Shown here one piece after another: positions 12,690-23,339 of a stretch of DNA of 64,000 nt. Origin of the DNA: Aplectana chamaeleonis. Taxonomy: Eukaryota; Nematoda; Chromadorea; Rhabditida; Cosmocercidae. Within the stretch, counting starts at the first letter, position 1; every line of letters starts with the position of its first letter. The stretch lies in NCBI GenBank assembly GCA_029168955.1, contig JAPDOI010001427.1, positions 62,001 through 126,000 on the forward strand. The letters are read 5' to 3'. The notes under the pieces are model-generated. The model was not told the origin of the DNA, did no database searches, and was given only the letters and a program-made list of their open reading frames with translations. The translations under genes and the position numbers were made by a program.

Positions 12690-13190
12690 TTCGATAAATA
12701 AACATCAACTCTGTATTCAGCACATCGAAAAACCCCTGAATAGAAATTTTGGCTAAAATATGATACTTTGCAATAACTACCGTATACGCACCATAACGAA
12801 GAATTTCATGACGACCCCTATAGCCATAACGTTGGCATGGATCCGGAAGAGAAAAAATCAAAATCTAGCGAAATTCGATGATTTTGTGATAACACTGCTA
12901 TTATTTTTACATGTTTTTACGTGGGCGCTCCTTCCATCCCTACGCCTTAAGCTGCGCGCCCCCTCCTCAGGTACTCACAGTGATGGCCCGCGGACCTTGG
13001 CCAGCTGGCCTGAGATCTCCGTCCTCAAGCCGCGCGTTTTCGATGCGCTGGTCAGATTCTCGGGCCCTCAGGCTGATGAACCATCAAGCCTAACCACCTG
13101 GCCCACGGTCCACTACTTGCACTTTATCATCACGATTACTCACATTAATATTATGACCACTTCAGACATACCGAACCGGGAACGTTATTA
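12690..13190. other. Unassigned sequence, long open frame without a recognised family
   Basis: An open frame of 148 codons on the plus strand (12760-13206) has no domain I recognise. Its GC-rich half (12950-13110) differs from the AT-rich first half, so it is more likely a chance frame across a junction. Confidence 0.3.
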
Positions 13191-13415
13191 TCGCGATCCA
13201 CGGTAGAGAGAGCCCTCGCCTCCGTCCGCAACGGGGACGTGATCTTCGCCACGGTCGCGGTGAGGAACCGCCCCCCCCTGCGGACCGCGACGAAAACCGC
13301 TCGTGCGTGGGCAGACATGGCGTATTCTCTAAACGGCCGAGGTTTCGTGGGGTGCGGGCGAGCCCTTATCAGCGGCGCGTTCGCGCTGCGTACCGCGCGG
13401 TTCGCCGCTGATCGA
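13190..13415. repeat. GC-rich dispersed repeat, copy 1
   Basis: The sequence GTCCGCAACGGGGACGTGAT followed by CTTCGCCACGGTCGCGGTGAGGA and GGACCGCGACG resembles 37660-37915 and 56400-56660. A hairpin with ATCAGCGGCG arms ends it at 13367-13412. Probably a nonautonomous element; no coding content identified. Confidence 0.5.
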
Positions 13416-14310
13416 CAACCTCAACAAGAAGGGAGCGGGCCGTCATTATTGACTCAGCACGAGCATAACCCTGGCAGCGTCGCGGATTCCCTCTATTCAG
13501 AGATTAACTATGCCTCATTTAAACTTGCCGAAATTGACTGCAGCAAATCTGATGGATGCCCGGGCTGCGGTTCCATCGGCGGTGATATCGCATATTTATT
13601 CAACTTTCCGTAGAGACCAGAAACGCTGACCGCGATGAACCTATGGACGAATCCACCTCTGGTTGCCCGCGCGGTTCGCCGCTGATCGACAACCTCAACA
13701 TGAAGGGAGCGGGCCGTCATTATTGACTCAAAGGGGCGCGGGTCATCGCTTCGAGTATCTGAGTGTCATCACAGCACGAGCATTACCCTGGCAGCGTCAC
13801 GGATTCCCTCTATTGAGAGATTAACTATGCCTCATTTAAACTTGTCGAAATCGACTGCAGCGGATCTGATGGGTGCCCGGGCAGCGGTTCCATCGCTGGT
13901 GATATCGCATGTTTATTCAACTTTCCGTAGAGACCAGCGACGCTGACCGCGATGAACCTATGGACGAATCCACCTCTGGTTGCCCGCGCGGTTCGCCGCT
14001 GATAGACAACCTCAACATGAAGGGAGCGGGCCGTCATTATTGACTCAAAGGGGGCGCGGGTCATCGCTTTGAGTATCTGAGTGTCATCACAGCACGAGCA
14101 TAACGCTGGCAGCGTCGCGGATTCCCTCTATTCAGAGATTAACTATGCCTCATTTAAACTTGCCGAAATTGACTGCAGCAAATCTGATGGATGCCCGGGC
14201 TGCGGTTCCATCGGCGGTGATATCGCATATTTATTCAACTTTCCGTAGAGACCACCAACGCTGACCGCGATGAACCTATGGACGAATCCACCTCTGGTTG
14301 CCCAGTTTCT
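13396..14310. repeat. Tandem triplication, unit about 317 bp
   Basis: Three head-to-tail copies begin with GCGCGGTTCGCCGCTGAT at about 13396, 13669 and 13986. The first lacks about 43 bp (GGGGCGCGGGTCATCGCTT and following). Each contains ACTATGCCTCATTTAAACTT and CAACTTTCCGTAGAGACCA. On the minus strand each copy has a similar open frame of about 70-79 codons that includes RGGFVHRFIAVSV and GLYGKLNK. Copies 1 and 3 are the most alike. I do not recognise the peptide. Confidence 0.85.
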
Positions 14311-14329
14311 CAACCTATATGACAAAACA

Positions 14330-15075
14330 CTAGATGTGGCTGCAAAGAAGAAGCTTGCCAGATGGTGTGGAGAAAATTTCCTTTTCTTCAAACATTTTAC
14401 GAGCCTCCCGCGCCAGAATTTCACTTCACCCAGAAAGTTTCCAAAACTTTGACGACCCCCCTTGCGCCGAGTCGCAACACGGCTCAACCGAAAGTCGGTC
14501 CGAAAACAAGAATACTGCGAGGGAATCATGAAAATTTCCAAAATTTTCTAATCACAAAGAGTGAAAGAAAAGAGCTTCGCGGGGGTCATACACAAGGCCC
14601 CACTCAGGGTTAAGCAGGCCGTTGCGACCGGTGATCAAAACTTTACGACCCCCCCCCCTCTTGGTGACCAAAATTTTTACGAACCCCCCCTGGAATGGAG
14701 AAATGGCTACCTTTCCGAGTGGTGTGGAGATAAACCCCATTTTTCCAAAAAATTTTACGACCCCCCCAATGTTTCTTTTTTTTTTCGAAAAATTTCCGAA
14801 ATCTTCACGACCCCCATTGCGACCGGTCGCAAGCCTGCCCAACCCTGGCCCCACTTGACCCTGTCAATGCATCGTTAGCATGACTGTTTCCTACAGCAAC
14901 AGTGGTCTTTTGAGCGGAACGAGAACATCTTCGACGCATATTCCGTGGGTAGACTGCTACTCAGGGTTGAGCAGGGTTGCGACTCGAAACAACGGGGTCG
15001 TAAAAAATTGGAAATTTTTAGAGAAAAATGAAAATTTTGGGGGGTCGTAAAAATTAGGGAGTAAAGGTTATCTTC
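14330..15075. repeat. Cluster of the G/C-run dispersed repeat
   Basis: At least five partial copies of the TTTTACGACCCCCC / GGGGGTCGTAAAAA repeat in both orientations, with GGTTGAGCAGGGTTGCGAC at 14960 and an inverted AACCCTG near 14850. Open frames such as 14552-14854 are read through these pieces and are not genes. Confidence 0.65.
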
Positions 15076-15785
15076 TTCGAAACAGTCAGTCGCGTGGAAT
15101 AATTATGCAATTTGAACATTTTTATTAGTCGCTCAAATAAGGCCAGAAAGGTTTTTTAGCCTTACTTAAGTGACTCGTGAGCACTATAGCCCATCTTACA
15201 AAAAGCAAGCCGGGTGGGCGACCGCTTCGAGCGATTAAAATAGATCACAGGTGAACTTTCTTAATTTCGCCGACGACTTTTTAGTTATTGTTTTCATTGA
15301 TTGATATTTATAACTGATTGGACTGTACGCTGAACGAAGAATTACAAAATATAAAATAAAAGTCGTCGGCGGGACAGGAAAATCTCTCTTACAATCCGCT
15401 TCAACCGCGCCGCGCGGTCACCCACCCAGCCTACTTTCTGAAGGAGTGACTGTACCTTTACCGAAATGGAGATTTGTGTAACTGGGCGAACCTCTCATCA
15501 ACATCCGAAGCGTCAGAAATATCTCGAGTGACTTGAAACACTTGATTGAAAAGTTTTCAATCGGACAACTGGAATTTCTTTGAAACTCACAGCTAACCCT
15601 CATGACGACAGTCTGATTTGGAGGAAATCGGACGAGTTTCCTCACGACCCCACCGTGATGGTTACCTTCAAGTTTCTCCGGGGGTACGGGGTGCAGCCGC
15701 AGTTGTGATACATAGTAAGTTACTTAAAGTATGGCAAGTCGGACTGCTAACTTCCCTATGTACAGTCTCACTTGTACTTTGCTTT
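15076..15785. other. No recognisable feature
   Basis: AT-rich spacer with a short inverted motif AAAGTCGTCGGCG at 15268-15280 and 15358-15372. No gene seen. Confidence 0.4.
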
Positions 15786-15789
15786 CCTT

Positions 15790-15920
15790 ATTGTGTTGGC
15801 GAAAACTCGGCGCATGTTTTAACATATGCGCACCGAGTTTGCGCCAACGTATAACAAGGAACGCGAAGTATCAGCGCGATTTGTGCCGATTGTAAGTCGA
15901 GCTGCGAGAGGAGTGCGTGA
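15790..15920. repeat. Hairpin repeat, copy 2
   Basis: TGTTGGCGAAAACTCGGCGC, then ATGTTTTAACATATGCGC and ACCGAGTTTGCGCCAACG, form a hairpin at 15793-15850. The flank GAACGCGAAGTATCAGCGCG matches copy 1 at 10.4 kb. Confidence 0.75.
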
Positions 15921-16329
15921 AAAAATATCAGAAATCGTCTACTCAACACATTAGGGGTTGTCGGCTACATAAAACCTTGAGATTTGGACAACGGAAGGCC
16001 GGAAACGCGGCCTCAATTTGCCAAACAGCCTCGCTTTTCAGCAGTACCGAATCCCTCTCCGGAGGCAGGACAACTTTCGGGTGAAAAACCCACTGATGAA
16101 TAAACTGAAGAACGAAAAACCGAACAAAAAAACCAACCAACTTTTCACCGCCTTCCTCTTGTTTTTCTCCAAGGGAGTTCACGTGAAACCCGCTAGTCTG
16201 AAAAAAGTTAGTGACCACTATCGAAATCGGAAAAAAAGCAGTTGCGAACGAAAAACAAAACCAGTCAGGACAGCGGACAACATTAAAAAAAACTAAACTA
16301 AACAACAAAGACACCACGTAGGATATTTG

Positions 16330-17560
16330 GAGCGTGAATTTCTACAAGACAAACAAAACGAACCGTTGTAATGGAAATCCGTTTTTGAAAATATGGCGAA
16401 TTTTTTTTTCTAGAAAAAACTTCAGCAAGAAAATGTGCTATTATTTTAAAAACACTGATCGTTGTATTGTTTCTATTATCACATTTTTTTTTCTTCGAAA
16501 AAAAAAACTATTCTTGCCCTGGAAATTTTATGGCGACCTTCGAGAAAAAAATGTTTGTAAAATTTTGTCTTCATAAAAGATTCAACGACGTAAAAATTCT
16601 AAATGGTGCATATGGATTTTCCGAAAGAAAATCTGCAAGTTTTATATTTTTTAAAGATGACTTTGTCTTTGTTTTGTCCTGTTCGGTTTGTTGTTTTGTT
16701 TTTATTTATGTTGCCTGCTTGTGATTCAATGCTTCTTCTCCTGTGTTCTGTTCCGCTTTAAAAAAATGTTTTTTTGCCAAAAAATAATTTGCGAGGTTCC
16801 TTTCCCAAACTACATATGCTCTGAAAAAAGCAACGTGACTGTGAAAAATCCAGCAATGTTTTTCTTTTTTTTTCAGGAAAACTCCGCGGTAACAAATGTT
16901 TAACCTAAGCTTGTCGCGAATTTATTTTTAATCCGCCCTAAAAAACCTATCGCCGAAGGACTATAATTTTAAAAACTCCCGTAGTATATAGTAAAGTAAA
17001 GAAACTATTCAAGCAGAAAAAAACACAAAAATACCAAGCGGGTTAAAGCAGGACAGAACAAGAATAACGAAACGGGACGCAAAGAAAAAAACGACAGAAC
17101 TGAAAAACCGCAGCAGCAAATGACATAAAAACACAGCACATAATTTATATACATAGAAAAACGAAAAAACAGCAATAAGCTAGCAAAAAACACAACCAAG
17201 CAAAGCGACAAAATAAAGCATAAAAGAACACAGAAGAAGAAGCATTAAATCAGAAACAGGAATCATATATAAAAACAAAACAAACCGAACAGGACAAAAT
17301 TCTTAAAAATACAAAATTCGCAGACTTTCATTCGAAAATCCATATGCACCATATAGAATTTTTGCGTCGATGAATTTTTTTATGAAGACAAAATTTTCAG
17401 GAACATTTTTTTTCTCCAAGGTCGCCATAAAATTTTCAAAACAAAATAGTTTTTTTGAACAAAAAAATGATGATCATAGAAATAATACAACGAACAGTAG
17501 ATCTAAATCTAACAAACACATTAAAAAACTAAGTCGGAAACGACAGGAAACAACATAAAA
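16330..17560. mobile_element. AT-rich foldback, about 400-bp arms
   Basis: Left arm about 16330-16745 and right arm about 17220-17515 are inverted copies. They share CCATATGCACCAT, GACAAAATTTT, GTCGCCATAAAATTTT, CAAACCGAACAGGACAAAA and GAACACAGAAGAAGAAGCAT. The loop (16750-17220) is A/T-run rich. The lysine- and phenylalanine-rich open frames here are composition artefacts. Confidence 0.75.
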
Positions 17561-17574
17561 CGGAAAGGAAAAAA

Positions 17575-17660
17575 ATCAGCTGTGAGGCGCCGCGCGCGAC
17601 ACGCCGCGCCGCGCGCAACACGCCGCGCCGCGCGCAACACGCCGCGCTGCGCATCAACAA
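17575..17660. repeat. GC-rich 19-bp tandem repeat
   Basis: About four copies of CACGCCGCGCCGCGCGCAA in an otherwise AT-rich region. The abrupt base-composition change suggests a small minisatellite. Confidence 0.8.
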
Positions 17661-18130
17661 CGCTGAAGAGTTGAGGCGCAGCCAATTCCGCGGATTTCTG
17701 GTCGCGCCGTTTCCATTCTTTATATATAGGATTACATACATTGTTTAAAACCTCAGTGAGTTCCAACCACAAAATCATCTTGATCAACGCCCTTTTCCGC
17801 CTTTTTTAGCTTGGACAAAAAAAAAGAAGAAACTCAAGTTAATTGCAAAATTCAATCTCGAAATAGTTGGAAAAATAGAGGCTTTGAAGCATCACTATTA
17901 TCAATAAATATCCACGGATATTCACAAAACGTAAAATTTGGGATAATTAACCAATGTTCCATTTAATTCTATTTCGAAAATTCAAGAAACCTATTACGAA
18001 CTCTAGCTAGTTCCTAAATTTCTGCTTAACCTAAAGGTGAAGGAGATCTAGCCTTTTTCTAACTTTCTGCGATAAAATACACGTTTCAGAGAACGGGAAT
18101 TTAATCGCAAAATGTCTAGAAAAGTACAGC
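17661..18130. other. No recognisable feature
   Basis: AT-rich sequence; neither strand shows coding signatures or repeats. Confidence 0.4.
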
Positions 18131-18136
18131 TTGGAC

Positions 18137-18262
18137 GGAAACGTAGACGAAGACTAGAATAATAGTGAATATCAGTTAGAAACGTAGACGAAGACTAGAA
18201 CAATAGTGAATATCAGTTAGAAATGTAGACGAAGACGAGGTTAACAGTGAATATCACTCAGA
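18137..18262. repeat. 41-bp tandem repeat, three copies
   Basis: Three units of GTAGACGAAGACTAGAA..ATAGTGAATATCAGTTAGAA with a 41-bp period, the third diverging. Confidence 0.85.
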
Positions 18263-18424
18263 ATAGCGTGTTAAGAATAATATTGCAGTAAACGGGGTCT
18301 GCGCGTCCTTTAAGATTCAAATCTAGTATCGCGGGGGGTAACTCGTCCGCGACCTAGCCGTGCGACGCCGCGTCGCGACGGGGTCAAGCTGCGGCGATAC
18401 AAGCGGGCGTCCCCCCAACCACCG

Positions 18425-18596
18425 TAAAAATGTTCATCCAACCGAACAACTAGTCCAGGCCATAGAATAATGTCACTGAAATAAGACGAATTAGTGCGTT
18501 TGTCGCCGTTTCTTCGTGATATTGGTAACACTTGGTTGCCAACGCATTGTTTTGAGTGGAAAACTAGGAAACGAGAATCATCGTGAACACTGCCTT
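18425..18596 (-). mobile_element. MITE A, truncated copy
   Basis: The right part of MITE A: CATCCAACCGAACAACTAGT through to GAATCATCGTGAACACTGCC then TT and a TA. It matches 29720-29881 and the inverse of 50137-50300. The left part is missing. Confidence 0.8.
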
Positions 18597-18597
18597 T

Positions 18598-18970
18598 AAA
18601 CTTATCAAAACGAATTCAAGCACGATATGGAATGGAGCGTTGCCTTCACCCAGCAAGACATATGATGATTCCCTTGATACAGCTTTCAAATATGGCTTAA
18701 TGTTTCCGTTGCGCGCTTGATTTCGTTTTGATAAGTTTAACGGAGAAGCTTGTGAAATGATCGACCACCAAATCGCATTTTTGGTTATTTCACTTCATTT
18801 CCTAGCTTTTTTATTACTCCATGCTATTTTACGCCAAATCATTTTTTAAAAATATTTCAAGACATTTTTGAAACTTATTTTGACCATTACCAAATGCCAG
18901 GAAGCTAAAATTTCCGAAATTTCACATATTTTTCCCGAAGGTTCCCTTTCTGACTTCAATTTCGCTCAAC
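18598..18970. mobile_element. Foldback family 'CCAAATCRT', partial copy
   Basis: A short inverted pair, CTTATCAAAACGAA (18600) and TTCGTTTTGATAAG (18722), precedes a right arm with CACCAAATCGCATTT, ATTTCACTTCATTTCC and ACGCCAAATCATTTT. This is homologous to the arms of the foldbacks at 19.8 and 32.1 kb. Confidence 0.6.
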
Positions 18971-19059
18971 GATTTCCATTTTGGAATGATGGAACATCTA
19001 ACAGACGATATTGTCGTATGAGTACAAATTTTGAAACCTATGACTTACAACCATAAAAA

Positions 19060-19385
19060 ATGAAACTCATGGCCGCATTTGGTGCAAAATGTGAAAAATC
19101 GATATTATTGATCATTAATATTTGATCTTGCATGATGACAAGAATTTCCCAAACAAATGACTTAGAGCCATCAACAATCAAAAATCATTACGGCATTTTG
19201 TTCAACAGGCGAAAAAATCAATATTATTGATCGGTATTTATCGATAATGACTGATGAGCAAAATTCCTCAACCAAGAAAACCAATCCCAAAAGCAATCAC
19301 CACTGTTCGCCGCATTTTGTGCAAAAAGCACGAAAATCGATAATATTGATTATCGATCGATGACGTGTAATGAGTACGAATTCTG
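19060..19385. repeat. About 125-bp tandem repeat, three diverged units
   Basis: Each unit has CGCATTTTGTGCAAAA-GYGAAAAATC then GATATTATTGATYATYGAT, starting at about 19072, 19190 and 19312. Confidence 0.7.
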
Positions 19386-19794
19386 ACAAGTTCAATACTT
19401 ACCTTCGACGAACTGTGTTGATTGGCTGCGAATTCACCCACACACCCCGGTCTCCACAGCCGTAGCAGAAAAAAGGAGTTTTCGTGCTCCACGGCTAATT
19501 TAGTATGTAAACCAGGGATGAGCGCAATAAAAATTGAAAATTTCAGAAATCGGGTTTCGGGTTTCGAAACAGAAATCTTTTTCTCGGTTTTCGACAATGG
19601 GGTGCAAAACGCCCAAAAATGCGCGGAACTGCGGTTTTCGGAACGCGGAACGCGAAAATTTTCAGAAATCACCTTAGACTTCCCTAACTTCGCAGAGAGA
19701 TATCTGGCTCCTGGTAAGCATTTTTAGCGAGATGCTCTCATAATGAAAAGGAACGGTTCGAGAGATTCAAGAGCCTACATATTAGGGAGATCAG

Positions 19795-20345
19795 AAGATA
19801 ATTTTGGATAGCTTAGCTTCCTGGCAAAAGTAAAGTATTGGCAATGTCACACTTACGAGAAATTAGAGGTAGAGGAAGTCAAAAAAAATCTGGAACACTT
19901 AAGAAAATATTTGGCGCAGAATAACCCGGCGTAACAAAAAACTGGGAAATGTAGTGAAATGATTACAATTACAATTCGGCAGTCATGCATAGACTAAATA
20001 TCGATAAGTAAGGGCAGACGAGGGATCGGATTTTGCAACCTTCTCCGTTAAACTTCTCAAAGCAAAATCAAGCAAAATATGGATTGGAGCGCGGCGGTTT
20101 CCTAGCTTTACTAGGGATGATTGCCGTGCAAAAGCCTAGAAAAGATGTTTTACTAGTTCCATAGCGCGCTTGATTTTGATCTGAAAAGTTTACCATGAAG
20201 CTTTGAAATCCTATCTACGTCTCCCACTATGATTGACCACCAAATCGTGTTTGTAATCATTTCACTACATTTCCCGGTTTTTTCCTTACTTTAGGTTATT
20301 GTGCGTCAAATCATTTTGTAAAATATTTCGAAGCATTTCTCGACT
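19795..20345. mobile_element. Foldback family 'CCAAATCRT', copy
   Basis: The left arm (19810-20075) contains CTTCCTGGCAAAAGTAAAG, AAATATTTGGCGCAGAATAA and TCTCAAAGCAAAATCAAGC. The right arm (20150-20345) contains GCTTGATTTTGAT and ATTGTGCGTCAAATCATTTT. It is diverged relative to the copy at 32.1 kb. Confidence 0.65.
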
Positions 20346-21010
20346 TCTTTCTCGCAAATGTAACATCGCCAAGGCACTAAAGACTATAAAACGGCGAAAT
20401 TCACATGGTTCTTACGCGTGCTGGCGCGGAGCGGAGGTTAAAGGTACAGAACACCCAGGAAATTATTTTTCAGTTTTTATGCTGATCTTGGAGAGAGTCA
20501 CATGCCAATCACAGTGGTATCTCTGAAATCTTCCAAGACCCCCAATGAAGAGAGTTATGGCTCCTTGAAGATGCCTATATTTTGAGGGGGAAATTTTATT
20601 GGACGAGTTGTCTCGGGTCTGTATTTCTCTTTATTTGAAATCGTTGCGCGGGAGCGAGCCAGGATAAGGAGAAAGTCCGGCAATGGAGTGAAGAATGGCG
20701 ATTTGTTAGAATTCGTTCATCCATCTAGCCGCTATCGTGTTCTAAAATCTGGTAGGGGTGTGGCCCGTGGTGGTGAGCGAAGGAGGTCGGGCCTGCGGTG
20801 CTCGGCTATATCTCGCTTATTCGGAGGAATTGAGGTCTCGCAGTTGGCGCGTGTTATATGGGAGGGGCCTACTACACAATTAAATAAAAATCGCCAAATT
20901 CATGTCTGAGGGTGTACTGTGCCTTGAAAGACAGTGAGAGAGCGAGGGCAGACGGAGGCCCAGGCGTCGCGCGTGCCGCTCGCTCCTCGAGTGATTTGGA
21001 TTACGACGTT
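20340..21010. repeat. Host repeat interrupted by MITE E (occupied site)
   Basis: 20370-20440 (ACGGCGAAATTCACATGG to GCGGAGCGGAGGTTA) and 20926-20970 (AGACAGTGAGAGAGCG) are continuous in the uninterrupted inverse copy at 54865-54970. This defines MITE E as an insertion. Confidence 0.8.
20441..20925 (+). mobile_element. MITE E, copy 1
   Basis: Starts TTA-AAGGTACAGAACACCCAG and ends GGTGTACTGTGCCTT-GA. The interior has CTTGGAGAGAGTCACATGCC, ATGGCTCCTTGAAGATGCC, GACGAGTTGTCTCGGGTCTG and the block CGCTTATTCGGAGGAATTGAG. No coding content. Confidence 0.85.
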
Positions 21011-21089
21011 TTATAGAGGGTACCTTCGCTTTAACGCTGAAACGTTTAAAGTTCCACGTGTTGTTCCTGAAGAATCCTTTTCTAAATTA

Positions 21090-21632
21090 ATTTTTGCTTA
21101 GCAATTCAAAATTGGGAGAGGAGAAACCTCTGACAGTTTTTGCCTTAGTTGAGGTATCAGGTCGGCACTGATCGGTATTGTGAGTTAAGTTTTGTGTAGG
21201 AGACCCTTCCTGTATAACACGTGCCAACTGCGGGACCTCAATTCCTCCAAATAAGCGAGATATAAGCGACCACCACGGGCCCGACCTCCTTCGCTCACCA
21301 CCACGGGCCACACACCCTGCTAAACTTCCGAACCCGATAGCGGCTAGATAGATGGATAAATTCTTAACAAGTCGTCGTTCTTCAGCCCATTGCCGGTCTA
21401 TCTCCTCATCCCGTTTTTCTCTCGTGCAGCGATTGCGAATGAAGAGAAATACAGGCCTGAGACAACTCGTTCACCAAATTTTTGCCCTCAAAATGCAGAC
21501 ATTTTCAGGGAGCCATATCTCCGTCCGTAGGGAGACTTGGACGACTTCAGACATACCATTGTGATCAGAGAGTGGCTCTCTCAAAGACAAGCATGGAATC
21601 TGATAAATAATTTCTTGGTTGTCGTGTGCCTT
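21090..21632 (-). mobile_element. MITE E, copy 2 (inverse)
   Basis: It ends at 21632 with GTGTGCCTT-TA. The interior is the inverse of copy 1: CAACTGCGGGACCTCAATTC, CAGGCCTGAGACAACTCGTT and GGAGCCATATCTCCGTC. The left edge is uncertain. Confidence 0.75.
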
Positions 21633-21879
21633 TAGGGCTCTGAGGAGGGCGTCAGACGCCGAAACGCGTTAGCCGAATAATAAAGATCCATATCAACCTC
21701 GTGGCGGCTAAAGACACAAGAAGTAGCAAACTACGATTTCTGAAAGCGGTATCATTCATTCTTCAACTAAATCCTGAATGCCCCCCCCTGATTAGTTTTG
21801 TTCTTGACACACAGATCAGCAATTATTTGGTAGTTTCGACCGGTATTCAGTAGAGTGAGGACTTTTTAAAAAGAGACCG

Positions 21880-22360
21880 AACGAACGAATTTCGAATAAA
21901 TTCGTTCATTTTTCATTCCGAACGAACGAATTTCGAATAAATTCGTTCATTTTTCATTCCGAACGAACGAATTTCGAATAAACTCGTTCATTTTGTATTC
22001 CGAACGACCGAATTTCGAATAAATTCGTTCATTTCTTATTTCGAACGAACGAATTTCGAATAAATTCGTTCATTTTTCATTCCGAACGAACGAATTTCGA
22101 ATAAACTCGTTCATTTTGTATTCCGAACGAACGAATTTCGAATAAATTCGTTCATTTTTTATTCCGAACGATCGATTTTCGTATAAATTCGTTCATTTTT
22201 TATTTCGAACGAACGAATTTCGAATAAATTCGTTCATTTTTTATTCCGAACGAACGAATTTCGAATAAATTCGTTCATTTTTTATTTCGAACGAACGAAT
22301 TTCGAATAAATTCGCTCATTTTTCATTTCGAACGAACGAATATTCGAAATTCGAATTTTC
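21880..22360. repeat. 41-bp satellite, about 11 units
   Basis: Units of CCGAACGAACGAATTTCGAA then TAAATTCGTTCATTTTTCATT, period 41 bp, with single-base variants (GTATT, TTATT, ACTCG). The unit is itself partly palindromic. Confidence 0.95.
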
Positions 22361-22555
22361 GCATGACGAATAATTTAAGCATCCATAGCAATACCGCGCA
22401 ACTACAAAGTGAGCGGCGATAACAAGTTGAATTCTTCTTTTAAAGCTTTATTTCCACCTACAAAAGAAATTAATAAGGCACGACTCATCTCTAAACCTGT
22501 ACGGGCTACAACGCAAAGAATGCTACAAAATCATTTTTTCCGCTCTAACTTAGCC

Positions 22556-23330
22556 TAAGGAGCTTATTCGAGGTGCTGAACATGAATAAGAGGCCCACTT
22601 TCGGTGCTTCGAAAGATCACGGTAAGTATAGGGTAATTATATCGTTAAAGTCTCCGATATAACTGAAATTTTGCCTAGAGAATCTACACCTAAACCTTCC
22701 CAGATAAAAAGAAGCTCGACGCTCACTCCCATCTTCCCACTTTCCCGGAGACACGATATAGGCTAGTGCTTGCCCTCCTGACACGAGCGTGCCCATCACG
22801 GGCAAAGCGTGCCCCCAAAAAGATGCTCGACGCTCAAGACGCTATTTTCCAAGGGAGGCATACGATGCGGTTCTGAGCCAGGACTCGGATGAAGGCAATG
22901 CCTTTTGTTCAATTGCCCGATTTTGCGGTACTTGGCTCCGCCTGAACGCTGAAGACCCTGCTCAATCGCTGGTGGCCCCAGTTGGTGCTCGGTACACTGG
23001 CCGGGTCGCGTGTTGGCGTGCGGCCGCGTCGTGCACCGGTGCGTGAGTATATTTTTGAAAACAAAAAGCTCAGAGGGGCTTATCACCAGGGCAGGAAGCA
23101 GCTACTCGCCCACGACAGTCGCTACCGCCCCCGCGATAGCTACTACCGTGGGCGACAAAACTTCGGATTTCGCGCTTCATGGCCACTATCCCGCTGGCGG
23201 CTTCCAGCGGGACGTGGAGCGCGTTTTTGTCTGAGCCATTAATCCTTCAAAAAATGCGAAAAGGATAAGAGATTCTTAAATCACAGCTCAAAAAAGCCTC
23301 TCGGCGAAGTTTTAGCCAAATCGGTGCTAT
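22556..23330. other. Core of inner hAT-like element, left part without identified gene
   Basis: It has a GC-rich stretch (22780-23240) with overlapping open frames on both strands and a short direct repeat GCTCGACGCTCA (22710 and 22824). I recognise no protein family. It may be captured host sequence. Confidence 0.35.
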
Positions 23331-23339
23331 CACTAGAAG

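Noticed and set aside
12760..13206. 148-codon open frame as a membrane protein
   Set aside because: The hydrophobic stretch is short, composition changes abruptly in the middle, and no family or splice context supports it.
16330..17560. Lys/Phe-rich open frames as genes
   Set aside because: They follow the A/T runs of a large foldback and occur mirrored on both strands.
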